Source: Clostridium kluyveri
GTDB lineage: Bacteria > Bacillota > Clostridia > Clostridiales > Clostridiaceae
Reading direction: 5' to 3'
NCBI RefSeq assembly: GCF_001902295.1
Contig: NZ_CP018335.1
Span: 1,798,001 to 1,862,000 of the forward strand
Length of the DNA stretch: 64,000 nucleotides
A program made the position numbers and the translations under genes. The first letter of the stretch is position 1; every line of letters begins with the position of its first letter. Below the pieces are notes generated by a model. That model ran no database searches, was not told the DNA's origin, and saw only the letters and a program-made list of their open reading frames with translations. Of the stretch, positions 9,176 to 17,767 are shown in pieces.

Positions 9176-9808
9176 ATGAGTACATTTTTTAAAGCAATAA
9201 AAAAAACATTTTTGGTTACACTGGTGCTGCTATTAATATGTGGGCTGGCTTACCCTCTGATTATCACAGGCATCAGCCAGATAATATTTCCCAAGCAGGC
9301 TAATGGAAGTTTAGTGATGGTAAATGGTAAGAATGTTGGTTCTGCTCTTATAGGTCAGGATTTTACAGATGACAGATTTATGAAAAGTCGTCCATCTGCA
9401 GTTAATTATAATACGTATACTAAGGAAGAAAAAGATAATGGTCAGTATACTGGAGTTGGGTCTGGGTCAAAAAATTATGCACCTACCAATCCTGAACTAG
9501 TCAAACGTGTACAGAAGGACATAAATGAATTTTTAAAGGCAAATCCTTCTATTAAAAAAGAGAATATTTCTACTGATTTATTGACGGCATCTGGCTCTGG
9601 CCTTGATCCACATATAAGTCCTGAGTCCGCTGCTGTTCAAATTCCAGCTTTAGTGGAAAATACTGGTTTATCAAAGGATAAGCTGGAGACAATTGTTAAA
9701 AATAATACGCAGGGCAAAGCTTTTGGGGTTTTTGGAAGCGAGACAGTAAATGTACTGAAGGTAAATCGGGATATTGCAAAGGAATTGGGATTGTTTAATA
9801 AAAAATAA
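9176..9808 (+). CDS. kdpC: Potassium-transporting ATPase subunit KdpC
   Basis: KdpC is the single-span subunit that assists nucleotide binding by KdpB. The 210-residue protein has one N-terminal helix (LVTLVLLLICGLAYPLIITG), then the family motifs FTDDRFMKSRPSA, GSGSKNYAPTN and SGLDPHISPESA. ATAGGAGGTGATAAA directly before ATG 9176 fixes this as a real start, although the frame is open back to 8978. Confidence 0.95.
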   Translation: MSTFFKAIKKTFLVTLVLLLICGLAYPLIITGISQIIFPKQANGSLVMVNGKNVGSALIGQDFTDDRFMKSRPSAVNYNTYTKEEKDNGQYTGVGSGSKNYAPTNPELVKRVQKDINEFLKANPSIKKENISTDLLTASGSGLDPHISPESAAVQIPALVENTGLSKDKLETIVKNNTQGKAFGVFGSETVNVLKVNRDIAKELGLFNKK

Positions 9809-9873
9809 GCGGAATGTCGATGTCCTGTTTTTAAATTTTTATGATGACTTGACATAATAAAAAATTTAATGAA

Positions 9874-9930
9874 ATATACCTAAAGTTTTCATTCTAAAAT
9901 ATAATTTATATAGACTTTAGGTATATTTTT
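9874..9930 (+). terminator. kdp operon terminator, repeated element
   Basis: Perfect 13-bp arms (9874-9886 and 9914-9926, ATATACCTAAAGT and its complement) are followed by a T run. Nearly the same arms and 5' loop bases recur at 18981-19031 after an unrelated gene. Confidence 0.8.
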
Positions 9931-10078
9931 GAATTGTAATATAATAAACTGTCAAATGGTGAATTTCTAGTGTTATGCTCATGGCTAATCAAAAAAAATC
10001 ACTAAGGGGGTTTTATGTATGCAGGCTGTTTCAAAAATTATGAATTGTAAACTTTAAAATATTTGGGGTATGTAATTT

Positions 10079-11254
10079 TTAATGGTGAAATAATCGTATA
10101 TTTGAAAAAGCCATTACCATATTATATTCATTGCATGCGTCTATTACTATATCGTCTCTCAATGAACCACCAGGCTGGACTATATATTTTACACCACTTT
10201 GAAATGCTCTATCAATGTTATCTCTAAATGGAAAGAATGCATCTGAACCTAAACATACTCCGGATAAATTAGATAGCCAAGATGCTTTTTCTTCCTTTGT
10301 CAGTCTATTAGGTATTTTATTAAGCACTTTATTCCATTCCTTTATCTCCACTTTAGTAATATCATCTCTTAAGTATTGTTCTATGACATTATCTTTGTTT
10401 GGTGTTGAAACGCCTTCTTTGAAAGATAAACTGAGAACAGCAGGATGTTGCCTTAAATACCATATATCTGCTTTTGATGCGGCCAATCTTGTGCAGTGTA
10501 CACGGGATTGCTGTCCTGCACCAACACCAATTGTTTGACCGTCTAAAGCAAAACATACAGAATTGGATTGGGTGTATTTTAAAGTGATCATTGAAACAAG
10601 TAAGTCTCGTTTTGCTTCATCTGTAATGTTTTTAGTATTTGTCACTATATTATCAAGCATATCGTGTTTCAGTAGAATATCATTCCTTTTTTGCTCAAAT
10701 GTTATGCCGAATATTTCTCTTCTTTCTATATTTTCAGGTTTATAATCATAATCCATTTTAATAATGCAGTAATTTCCTTTTTTCTTTTTCATTAAAAGTT
10801 TTAGGGCTTCATCTGTATATCCTGGAGCAATTATTCCATCTGAAACAGATCTACTTAAAATTGTTGCAGTAGATACATCAACAATATCACTTATAGCTGC
10901 CCAATCACCATAAGAAGACATTCTATCTGCACCTCTGGCTCTGGCATAAGCAGAAGCCACAGGAGATAATTCAATATCTTCAACAAAATATGCCTTTTTT
11001 AATATATCACTTAAAGGAAGACCTATTGCAGCACCGGCTGGACTTACATGTTTAAAAGATGCTGCTGCGGGTAATCCTAGTGTTTGTTTTAATTCTTTCA
11101 CCAATTGCCATGAATTAAAAGCATCCATAAAATTAATATAACCTGGTTTACCATTCAAAATTTTAAATGGTAATATTTTATCTTTTACATAAATTCTTGA
11201 TGGATTTTGATGTGGATTGCATCCATATTTAAGTATAACTTCAGAACTTCTCAT
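10079..11254 (-). CDS. Stand-alone AICAR transformylase
   Basis: This enzyme transfers a formyl group from 10-formyl-tetrahydrofolate to AICAR, the penultimate step of purine synthesis. The 391-residue product corresponds only to the formyltransferase half of PurH: it begins with LKYGCNPHQNPSRIY and has ASFKHVSPAGAA, GAGQQSRVHCTRLAASKAD and SDAFFPFRDNID. It lacks the N-terminal IMP cyclohydrolase domain. Such single-domain forms are known in clostridia. I start it at ATG 11254, where GGAGG lies 8 bases upstream; the frame is open to 11269. No other purine gene is adjacent. Confidence 0.93.
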   Translation of the reverse strand: MRSSEVILKYGCNPHQNPSRIYVKDKILPFKILNGKPGYINFMDAFNSWQLVKELKQTLGLPAAASFKHVSPAGAAIGLPLSDILKKAYFVEDIELSPVASAYARARGADRMSSYGDWAAISDIVDVSTATILSRSVSDGIIAPGYTDEALKLLMKKKKGNYCIIKMDYDYKPENIERREIFGITFEQKRNDILLKHDMLDNIVTNTKNITDEAKRDLLVSMITLKYTQSNSVCFALDGQTIGVGAGQQSRVHCTRLAASKADIWYLRQHPAVLSLSFKEGVSTPNKDNVIEQYLRDDITKVEIKEWNKVLNKIPNRLTKEEKASWLSNLSGVCLGSDAFFPFRDNIDRAFQSGVKYIVQPGGSLRDDIVIDACNEYNMVMAFSNIRLFHH

Positions 11255-11312
11255 TACTATAACCTCCAAAATAATTCAATCACTAATCTTTTGATATTAG
11301 TTGTTACTTCAA

Positions 11313-11341
11313 AATCCTTTGAGCTGTTGTTTCAAAGGATT
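11313..11341 (-). terminator. Hairpin between the hydrolase and the transformylase gene
   Basis: Arms AATCCTTTGA (11313-11322) and TCAAAGGATT (11332-11341) pair perfectly. The T-run on the minus strand is weak, so it may be a leaky terminator or attenuator after the isochorismatase-like gene. Confidence 0.4.
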
Positions 11342-11367
11342 ATTTAGTAACTGACAGCTATTTTATT

Positions 11368-11916
11368 TTACTTGATTAACTTCGATAGCTCCTTAAATAA
11401 CTGTGTTCCCGCCATTTTCAACAAATCGAAGAACACCGTTTCGGTGTTACTTATCACAGCTCCCATTGCCGACATTTGGGATAGACCGTTTAAGTAATTT
11501 TCTTTTGTACGAGAACATACAGCGTCACCTACAACAAACACCTGATAATTACGAGCAAGTAAATCTCTAACTGTTTGAAAAACACATACATGGGTTTCCA
11601 TTCCTGTAATAATAATTTTCTTTTTTCCTGATTGTTTTAAGGTATTAATTACTTCATCAGTGCAGCTGGAAAAAGTAATTTTTTCATGGACTGATACTTC
11701 ATTAATATTGTAGTGTATTTCTGGAACTGTTTTTCCAAGACCTTTTGGATATTGTTCGGTGATAATTGTGGGAATCTCTAACTTATTGGAGACAGATAGT
11801 AAGGTATTGGTATTTTGAATTACTTTTTGGGAAGTGGGCATTGCAGGAACTAGACGTTCCTGAATGTCAATAACTATTAGTGCTGATTCTTCTTGTATTA
11901 AAGTAAATTTATCCAT
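11368..11916 (-). CDS. Isochorismatase-fold cysteine hydrolase
   Basis: The 182-residue protein belongs to the isochorismatase-like hydrolase superfamily (YcaC/nicotinamidase group). The catalytic triad is visible as Asp17 (IVIDIQERL), Lys79 (HEKITFSS) and Cys111 (TGMETHVCV), with the characteristic cis-peptide region before the cysteine. Members hydrolyse amide or vinyl-ether bonds; the substrate cannot be told from sequence. ATG 11916 has an AAGGAGAG site just upstream. Confidence 0.9.
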   Translation of the reverse strand: MDKFTLIQEESALIVIDIQERLVPAMPTSQKVIQNTNTLLSVSNKLEIPTIITEQYPKGLGKTVPEIHYNINEVSVHEKITFSSCTDEVINTLKQSGKKKIIITGMETHVCVFQTVRDLLARNYQVFVVGDAVCSRTKENYLNGLSQMSAMGAVISNTETVFFDLLKMAGTQLFKELSKLIK

Positions 11917-12167
11917 TAAATAATCTCTCCTTTTTTAATATAGCTTAATTAAACTTTACAGTAAAAATCATTTATAATCTAAAGTAATCTATTTTATTAT
12001 ACAATAAAATAATCAAAAATATATGATAGAGATAGAGTTCAATATGCTATTTTAAATGGGGGTGGAAAACTATAGATTTGGTTCACAGGTAAAATATCAA
12101 AAAGAGATACCAACTGAACTTATTCTATATAGGGTAACTGCGGGATAAATGTAATAAAATTACTATA

Positions 12168-12197
12168 TTGGACAATGCTTGACTTATTTTGTATAAT
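12168..12197 (+). promoter_or_regulatory. Promoter of the folate transporter transcript
   Basis: TTGGAC (12168-12173) and TATAAT (12192-12197) are separated by 18 bp. The riboswitch starts about 9 bases after the -10, as expected for a transcript start near 12205. Confidence 0.65.
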
Positions 12198-12205
12198 TGA
12201 TTCAA

Positions 12206-12325
12206 AGTAGCAGAGTAAATATTATGCGTAAAGTGTTAGAGAATGGGAGGTTGTCTCTAAACGAAAAGCTTAAATACTTGTTATATAAGATTTAAAGCTT
12301 ACGATATAATGTTGCTTCCGCTGTT
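12206..12325 (+). ncRNA. Tetrahydrofolate (THF-I) riboswitch
   Basis: The leader matches the THF riboswitch consensus in order: AGCAGAGTAAATATTATGCG, AAGTG, GAATGGGAGGTTGTC, ACGAAAAGCTT, the pairing partner AAGCTTACGATATAATG, and the closing GCTTCCGCTG that pairs with the 5' end. Known members sense reduced folates and usually control folT. The gene downstream is a FolT-like transporter, which agrees. Behind it lies a long hairpin (about 12353-12385) ending near a GAGGTGG that could be the switching element. Confidence 0.85.
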
Positions 12326-12465
12326 ACATTAAAGAGATCTTAATATTTATTTCTTTTCTCTTTAGTGTGGCTGCATTAAAGAGAAAAGAGGTGGTTCTGT
12401 GAAAAAATTAAATTAACTTTCTGTGTAAGTTAGATTTAAATTATAACATACTGGAGGTAAGATAT

Positions 12466-13257
12466 GTGAAAAGCAGAATGAATTTAAGATTTCTTGTTAT
12501 TACAGCAGTTTTTATTGCTATTGCAATTGTTTTAAGACCCTTTGCTATAACTGTGGCTGCAGGCGGTATATTAACCATGAGAATAAGCTTTGATGCCATA
12601 TGTTACACAGCACCGGGACTTATTTTTGGTCCGCTATATGGGGGAATTGCAGGGGGATTGATAGATGTATTTGGATATATGATGAAACCTATGGGTGGAT
12701 ATATTCCTTTGTTCACCATAACTAATATAATAGCAGGCATTTTACCTGCTGTGCTGTGGAGGGGCATAAGAAATAAAAGTAATTACAAAATTAGAAATTA
12801 TTACAGTATATTCTTTATATTGCTGTTCCTAATAGGTTTTATAAATTTTATTATAGTGAAATTTATGTCTAATACTACTTTAAGCAGATTATTGATGTTT
12901 TTGGGCAAAAAATCTCAATACTTTAGTTATGGATTTATGCTGATAGGTATCATAGGTATTTTAATCTTGCTTATAAATCTATCTATTAATAAAAATTCGG
13001 GCAAGTTTCATAGTTTTATAAACAATTACTATTTTAAGATGGTAATTGTTTTAGGCATTTCGGGAATTTTTATATGTACTATAAATACCTATATTCTACT
13101 TATATTCACTCCAGCTCTTATAGCTAAAGGATTTATGTTCTTATGGATACCTAGAATAGTTGAAACTTTACTTATGACTGCAATTAATTCTTATATAGTA
13201 TGCATAATTCTATATTCCTATAATTTATTTTATAGTAGAGTAGTTAAAAAGGCTTAA
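12466..13257 (+). CDS. folT: Folate-type ECF transporter S component, enlarged
   Basis: ECF S components bind a vitamin in the membrane and deliver it through the shared ECF energizing module. The N-terminal 100 residues have the FolT-like pattern, with TMRISFDAICYTAPGLIFG and a glycine-rich GPLYGGIAGGLIDVFG segment. The protein has 263 residues; most S components have about 170-190. The extra length is a hydrophobic insert at about residues 105-200 that adds helices. The start is GTG 12466, with CTGGAGG 8 bases upstream; ATG 12478 is an alternative. The THF riboswitch upstream supports folate as the substrate. Confidence 0.85.
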   Translation: MKSRMNLRFLVITAVFIAIAIVLRPFAITVAAGGILTMRISFDAICYTAPGLIFGPLYGGIAGGLIDVFGYMMKPMGGYIPLFTITNIIAGILPAVLWRGIRNKSNYKIRNYYSIFFILLFLIGFINFIIVKFMSNTTLSRLLMFLGKKSQYFSYGFMLIGIIGILILLINLSINKNSGKFHSFINNYYFKMVIVLGISGIFICTINTYILLIFTPALIAKGFMFLWIPRIVETLLMTAINSYIVCIILYSYNLFYSRVVKKA

Positions 13258-13306
13258 AAAGGATTTAGTTTATCCGATAAATATAAATACAATATGTAAA
13301 GTGAAA

Positions 13307-13342
13307 TTTTAATATACATTATAAATATTATGTATATTAAAA
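13307..13342 (+). terminator. AT-rich hairpin after folT
   Basis: Perfect 13-bp arms (TTTTAATATACAT at 13307-13319 and its complement at 13330-13342) lie 50 bases after the folT stop. The stem is almost all A-T, so it is a weak or processing-type terminator. Confidence 0.45.
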
Positions 13343-13401
13343 TTAATGTAAACACATAAACTATAAATATTAAATTCAGTATATAAAAAAATGCTATATG
13401 A

Positions 13402-13431
13402 TTGACAAAAACTTAAGTTCAGTATTATAAT
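13402..13431 (+). promoter_or_regulatory. Promoter of the chemoreceptor leader
   Basis: TTGACA (13402-13407) and TATAAT (13426-13431) with an 18-bp spacer form a near-consensus promoter about 280 bases before the chemoreceptor gene. Confidence 0.7.
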
Positions 13432-13448
13432 TACATTACTTTTACTTT

Positions 13449-13485
13449 AACGGATCTTGGGAATATTAGCTAATTTTAGCGTTCG
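13449..13485 (-). repeat. Dispersed palindromic repeat A, truncated copy
   Basis: Read on the minus strand this segment gives TTTATCCGAACGC, then AATTAGC-AATA-TCCCA, matching the first half of the elements at 39761 and 53599. It lies inside the transcribed leader of the chemoreceptor. Confidence 0.55.
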
Positions 13486-13540
13486 GATAAAAAGGTAAAT
13501 ATTAATACAGATTATTGAAAATATGCTAACTAGAGAGACT

Positions 13541-13583
13541 AGAGGCTGTATTTTATTATGTATAATAAGATACAGCCTCTTTA
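13541..13583 (+). terminator. Intrinsic terminator or attenuator in the chemoreceptor leader
   Basis: AGAGGCTGTAT (13541-13551) pairs perfectly with ATACAGCCTCT (13570-13580), with more pairing inside the loop, then TTT. It lies between the promoter at 13402 and the gene at 13715, so transcription must pass it. I did not recognise a known riboswitch before it. Confidence 0.65.
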
Positions 13584-13714
13584 ATATTAACTATATTTAA
13601 AAGTTTAACAAGATAAAGTATTTTTAAATTAAGTAACTAATGGATATATTAGTATATTTGAGTGGTTATTCATTTTGAAAAAGTTAAAATAATTTTATTG
13701 TGAGGTGAAATGTT

Positions 13715-15490
13715 ATGAAATTTTTTGAAAAAGCTAAAACGGGGACAAAATTAATCTTAGAGCTTACTAATGTCATGAAATTTTTTAAAAGATCCAAGGT
13801 GAGAACAAAATTAATTTTACAATTTACTTTGGTTGCATTGTTTATAGCAATAGTCGGTATTATATCAATATTATCTTTAAAAATTGTGACAAATAATTCA
13901 GAGGATATGTATAATGTTGGAATACAAAGTGTTTTTGTATCAGATAACATAAAACAAAATCTGATACAAATTGAGAAAGACCTGTTAGAGTTAGTTTACG
14001 TAAGGGATGCTTCCCAAAAAACATATTTAAAAAATGACATTAAGACTATGAGTTCTAAAAATGAAAAGAATATTGCAACTCTTGAAAAACTTAAAATGAG
14101 TGCAAATGAAAAACAGATGTGGTTAGATTTCACTAAGCAACATCATCAGTATATTCTAATAAGGGAGAACATTATACAGTTTGTAGACAGTAATAATCTT
14201 GATGAAGCAGTAATACAATATGAGGTTATGGAAGAAGTAAATAATAACATTTTGAAGACTTTAGATAAATGTATTAATAATAGTATCAATAAAACAAATA
14301 ATATAAATATAAAAAGTAATTCTATATACATAAGAAATAATATAATAATAGGTATATTAATGATAGCCTGTATATTGGCGGCAATAGCTCTTGGAATGTT
14401 TTCCTCGAGAAATATAAATAATTCTTTATCTAAAATAGAATCCTTTGCAGAAAGGCTTTCAAAATTTAATTTTTCCTTACCTATGAATGGGATAAAAGGA
14501 AATGATGAGTTTACCAAAACTGGAAAAGCCCTTAATATTGCCCAACAAAATATAAAAAATTTGATAAAATCACTTATAGAAAATGTACAAAAAGTTAATG
14601 TATCAAATGAAGAACTTTCTAGAGCAGTGAAAGAATTATCATTGAATTCACGGAATATAAATAATGCAGTAAAAGATATAACATTAGGTATACAGGAAAC
14701 AACTTCTTCTTCAGTGCAGATAACTGCATCTATGGAGGAAGTTGATTCAAGTGTGAGTGAACTGGCAGGAAAAGCTACTGAAGGAAGTGGCAATGCCAAT
14801 AAATCCAGAGAAAGAGCTTCTGAAGTCCAAATAAAAGGTGAAAGTGTTATATTAGAAGTTAAGAACTTATATGATGAAAAGAAAGATAGAATGGTACAAG
14901 CTATTGAAGAAGGTAAGGTAGTAGGTAATATAAAAGTAATGGCAGATACCATTGCAGATATAGCAGGACAGACTAATCTCCTCGCACTTAATGCAGCTAT
15001 AGAAGCTGCCCGGGCAGGAGAACAGGGAAGGGGTTTTGCAGTAGTGGCAGAAGAGGTAAGAAATTTGGCAGAACAGTCAGGTAATGCAGTAACAAGCATA
15101 AAAGACACTATAGTGAAAGTTCAGAAGGCATTTAAAAATCTTTCTGATAATAGTGATGAAATATTAAAATTTATAAATGAAAATGTAAATCCTAGAATGG
15201 AACAGTTTGGTGAAATGGGAAGTCAATATTATAGTGATGCCAATTTTGTGAGTAAAATGTCTGAGGAAATAGCAGCTATGTCTGAGGAACTTAATGCTAC
15301 TATAAATCAAGTTAGTGAAACAGTAAATAATATGGCTGAATCTGCACAGAAATCTTCTGAAAATACCAAATTAATAGAAGAAAGTATTCTTAAAAATACA
15401 GAATCCATAAGACAAATAGATTCAACTACAAAGGGGCAGGAGAAACTTGCACAGGATCTTAATGAAATAATACAGAAATTTCAAATATAA
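13715..15490 (+). CDS. Methyl-accepting chemotaxis protein
   Basis: This transmembrane receptor relays a chemical signal to CheA/CheW. It has an N-terminal helix (about 33-57), an extracellular four-helix-bundle type sensor (about 60-205), a second helix (about 208-231), a HAMP-like linker and the cytoplasmic signalling domain. The domain tip shows IAGQTNLLALNAAIEAARAGE and GRGFAVVAEEVRNLAEQ. The first 20 residues repeat: MKFFEKAKTGTKLILEL is followed exactly 60 bp later by MKFFKRSKVRTKLILQF. The second Met (13775) may be the ancestral start, but the GAGGTG site sits before the first. The ligand is unknown. Confidence 0.95.
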   Translation: MKFFEKAKTGTKLILELTNVMKFFKRSKVRTKLILQFTLVALFIAIVGIISILSLKIVTNNSEDMYNVGIQSVFVSDNIKQNLIQIEKDLLELVYVRDASQKTYLKNDIKTMSSKNEKNIATLEKLKMSANEKQMWLDFTKQHHQYILIRENIIQFVDSNNLDEAVIQYEVMEEVNNNILKTLDKCINNSINKTNNINIKSNSIYIRNNIIIGILMIACILAAIALGMFSSRNINNSLSKIESFAERLSKFNFSLPMNGIKGNDEFTKTGKALNIAQQNIKNLIKSLIENVQKVNVSNEELSRAVKELSLNSRNINNAVKDITLGIQETTSSSVQITASMEEVDSSVSELAGKATEGSGNANKSRERASEVQIKGESVILEVKNLYDEKKDRMVQAIEEGKVVGNIKVMADTIADIAGQTNLLALNAAIEAARAGEQGRGFAVVAEEVRNLAEQSGNAVTSIKDTIVKVQKAFKNLSDNSDEILKFINENVNPRMEQFGEMGSQYYSDANFVSKMSEEIAAMSEELNATINQVSETVNNMAESAQKSSENTKLIEESILKNTESIRQIDSTTKGQEKLAQDLNEIIQKFQI

Positions 15491-15503
15491 TCTTTATTCG
15501 AAG

Positions 15504-15570
15504 AAGGTTCAGGTGCAGAAAAGTATTTCTCATAAGTAAATTTCACCTGAACCTTAGAAATCACTTGATT
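15504..15570 (+). repeat. Dispersed hairpin repeat B, copy 1
   Basis: AAGGTTCAGGTG (15504-15515) pairs perfectly with CACCTGAACCTT (15544-15555), followed by AGAAATCACTTGATT. Related copies are at 39899-39963 and, inverted, at 63709-63770. It begins 14 bases after the chemoreceptor stop and could also end that transcript. Confidence 0.6.
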
Positions 15571-15599
15571 GAATGTTTAACCATATTATTATATAATTC

Positions 15600-15634
15600 T
15601 ATTAGGCTCATATTGTTAAAATATGAGCCTAATA
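15600..15634. promoter_or_regulatory. Strong perfect hairpin before the FtsA-like gene
   Basis: Arms TATTAGGCTCATATT (15600-15614) and its complement (15620-15634) are perfect over 15 bp with a 5-base loop. No T-run follows on the plus strand; the ribosome binding site of the next gene starts 11 bases later. It could protect or control the mRNA 5' end. Confidence 0.5.
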
Positions 15635-15657
15635 AGCATAGAAAAAGAGGTAATATT

Positions 15658-17739
15658 ATGGAAAGTACTAATCTTAGTTCACAAGATATAATATTTTCAT
15701 TGGATATAGGAACAAGATCTGTAATAGGCACTGTAGGGATATTAAAGGATAAAAAATTCCGTGTAGTAGCAGAGAGGTGCATAGAGCATGAAGAAAGGGC
15801 AATGGTTGATGGTCAAATACATGATGTGGCTCTTGTGGCAAATGTGGTAAATACCATAAAAAGTGAACTTGAAAAAGATTTAAGTATGAAAATAAAAGAT
15901 GTGGCTATTGCCGCTGCAGGAAGGTTTCTTAGAACTATAGTAGTAAAGGAAGAAATAGAAGTAGATTATACAAGAGAGATAGATAGGAATATTATAAGAA
16001 GTTTGGAACTAACTACGGTAAAGTCTGCCGAAAAAAAAATAAATGAAAGTGTTAAGGGAAGATTGTACTGCGTAGGGTATAGTGTAAAGAACTATTATTT
16101 AAATGGATATGTTATAAGTAATCTGTTAAGTCATAAAGGAAATAATGTATCTGCAGAGGTTATAGCAACCTTTCTTCCAAGGTCTGTAATAGATAGTTTA
16201 TATTCTGTTATGGAAAAGGTGGGTCTTAACGTTGTAAATTTAACTTTGGAACCTATTGCCGCCATGGAAGCTGCTGTTCCACAAAATTTAAGATTGTTAA
16301 ATCTAGCTCTAATTGATATAGGAGCAGGAACTTCAGATATAGCATTAAGTAATAGGGATAGCATAAGTGCCTATGGCATGGTACCTGAGGCAGGAGATGA
16401 AATAACAGAAGTTATAGCTCAAAATTATTTAGTGGATTTTAATACTGCAGAAAGTATAAAGAGGCAGTGTGACAAGCATAAGAATATAACTTATACAGAT
16501 GTGTTAGGTATAGAAAATGAAATATCATCAGAAGATGTAGTAAAACTTATAACTCCTACTGTGAAAAAAATAACAGATAAAATTGGAAGTAAAATAATAG
16601 AGTTAAATGGGGGTAAGCCTCCTAACGCTATTTTTTTGGTGGGAGGTGGGGCACATACTCCTAAATTAAAAGAGTTTTTAGCTAAAGGGCTGAATATACC
16701 GCTTAAGAGAATTGCCATGAAAGGAAGAGAAGCTGTGGTGGATTGTGTTTGTACAGATAATTCCTTAGGGAGCACGGGAGTTACAGTTTTAGGCATAGCC
16801 TTAATTTGCATAAAAAGGTTGGGACATGGTTTTATTGATATAATGTTAAATGGAAAGGTGGTAAGTCTTTTTGATTCCCATAGGCATACAGTTATGGACG
16901 CAATGCTGCATGCGGGTATAAATCCGGGTGTATTGATAGCAAAAAATGGGGATAACATAAGATTTACTTTAAATGGAATAAAAAGAGTTGCTTTTGGAAC
17001 GTTGGCCTCTAGTGCGGAGATAACTGTAAATGGATTTTCCAAAAGTATAGATGAGGAAGTGAAGGAAGGGGATAACATAGAAATAAAATATGCTCTTAAT
17101 GGAGAAGCAGCTTCACCTAAAATTAAGGATTATATAAAAAAAATATATTCTATAAGTTTTTTTATAAATGATATAATAGAAAATTTAGAACCTATTGCCT
17201 ACATAAATAAGAATAAGGTAAGTTTAGAAAGTAATATAAATGAAGGAGATAACGTAGTGATAATTTTTCCAGAAACTTTGAGAGATTATGAAAAGTATTT
17301 TTCTCTTCATAATCAAGATAGTGAAAAATTTCTGTACTATTTAAATGGAAAGGAATTGGATAAAAATTATATAATAAATGAAGGAGATAGAATTTACAGA
17401 GTACTAAAAAATCAGGAAGAAAAAGAGCAAATTACAGGTAATATAGGGGAAAATTCAATAGAGGATAAAGTACATAAGATTACAAAAGAGAATAAGGAGA
17501 ATTTTCAGCAAATAAATAAAATCAAAGAAGATAATAAAAAAGAAATAACTGTTACTGTAAATGGTAAGAATATAGTACTTAAAGAGAAAAAAGAGTATAT
17601 ATTTGTAGATATATTTAATTATGTGGAATTTGATTTAAGCAGGACAAAAGGAAAACTATACTTACATTTAAATGGGAACAATGCAGGATATTATGATAAG
17701 CTGTCTCAGGGAGATATAATAGAGCTTGGATGGGAATAG
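15658..17739 (+). CDS. FtsA-like actin-fold protein with C-terminal beta-grasp repeats
   Basis: The first ~400 residues are an FtsA/PilM-type actin-fold ATPase: SLDIGTRSVIGTVG (phosphate 1), an SHS2-like insert, LIDIGAGTSDIAL (phosphate 2) and IFLVGGGAHTPKLKEF (adenosine motif). In ordinary FtsA (about 420 residues) these bind FtsZ and tether it to the membrane. This protein has 693 residues. Its C-terminal part holds several short repeats of the form VNGK...EGDNI or LNGN...QGDIIELGW, reminiscent of ThiS/MoaD-like beta-grasp units. It therefore looks like the long clostridial FtsA-domain paralog rather than the divisome FtsA itself. The start is ATG 15658 behind AAGAGGTAA; the frame is open to 15565. 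The amidohydrolase follows after 28 bases. Confidence 0.85.
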   Translation: MESTNLSSQDIIFSLDIGTRSVIGTVGILKDKKFRVVAERCIEHEERAMVDGQIHDVALVANVVNTIKSELEKDLSMKIKDVAIAAAGRFLRTIVVKEEIEVDYTREIDRNIIRSLELTTVKSAEKKINESVKGRLYCVGYSVKNYYLNGYVISNLLSHKGNNVSAEVIATFLPRSVIDSLYSVMEKVGLNVVNLTLEPIAAMEAAVPQNLRLLNLALIDIGAGTSDIALSNRDSISAYGMVPEAGDEITEVIAQNYLVDFNTAESIKRQCDKHKNITYTDVLGIENEISSEDVVKLITPTVKKITDKIGSKIIELNGGKPPNAIFLVGGGAHTPKLKEFLAKGLNIPLKRIAMKGREAVVDCVCTDNSLGSTGVTVLGIALICIKRLGHGFIDIMLNGKVVSLFDSHRHTVMDAMLHAGINPGVLIAKNGDNIRFTLNGIKRVAFGTLASSAEITVNGFSKSIDEEVKEGDNIEIKYALNGEAASPKIKDYIKKIYSISFFINDIIENLEPIAYINKNKVSLESNINEGDNVVIIFPETLRDYEKYFSLHNQDSEKFLYYLNGKELDKNYIINEGDRIYRVLKNQEEKEQITGNIGENSIEDKVHKITKENKENFQQINKIKEDNKKEITVTVNGKNIVLKEKKEYIFVDIFNYVEFDLSRTKGKLYLHLNGNNAGYYDKLSQGDIIELGWE

Positions 17740-17767
17740 AGTCTTATAAATAATTGGAGGTAGAAAT

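Noticed and set aside
13402..13600. Cyclic-di-GMP riboswitch before the chemoreceptor
   Set aside because: The leader lacks the conserved blocks of class I (GCACAGGGCAAACC type) and of class II as I know them; only a leader with terminator is supported.
14146..15108. 320-codon open frame antisense to the chemoreceptor
   Set aside because: It is low in complexity (Ser/Ile/Phe runs), has no ribosome binding site and lies opposite a clearly conserved signalling domain; it is a codon-bias shadow.
16491..17078. 195-codon antisense ORF in the FtsA-like gene
   Set aside because: It has no start signals and lies opposite a conserved actin-fold motif; a shadow frame.
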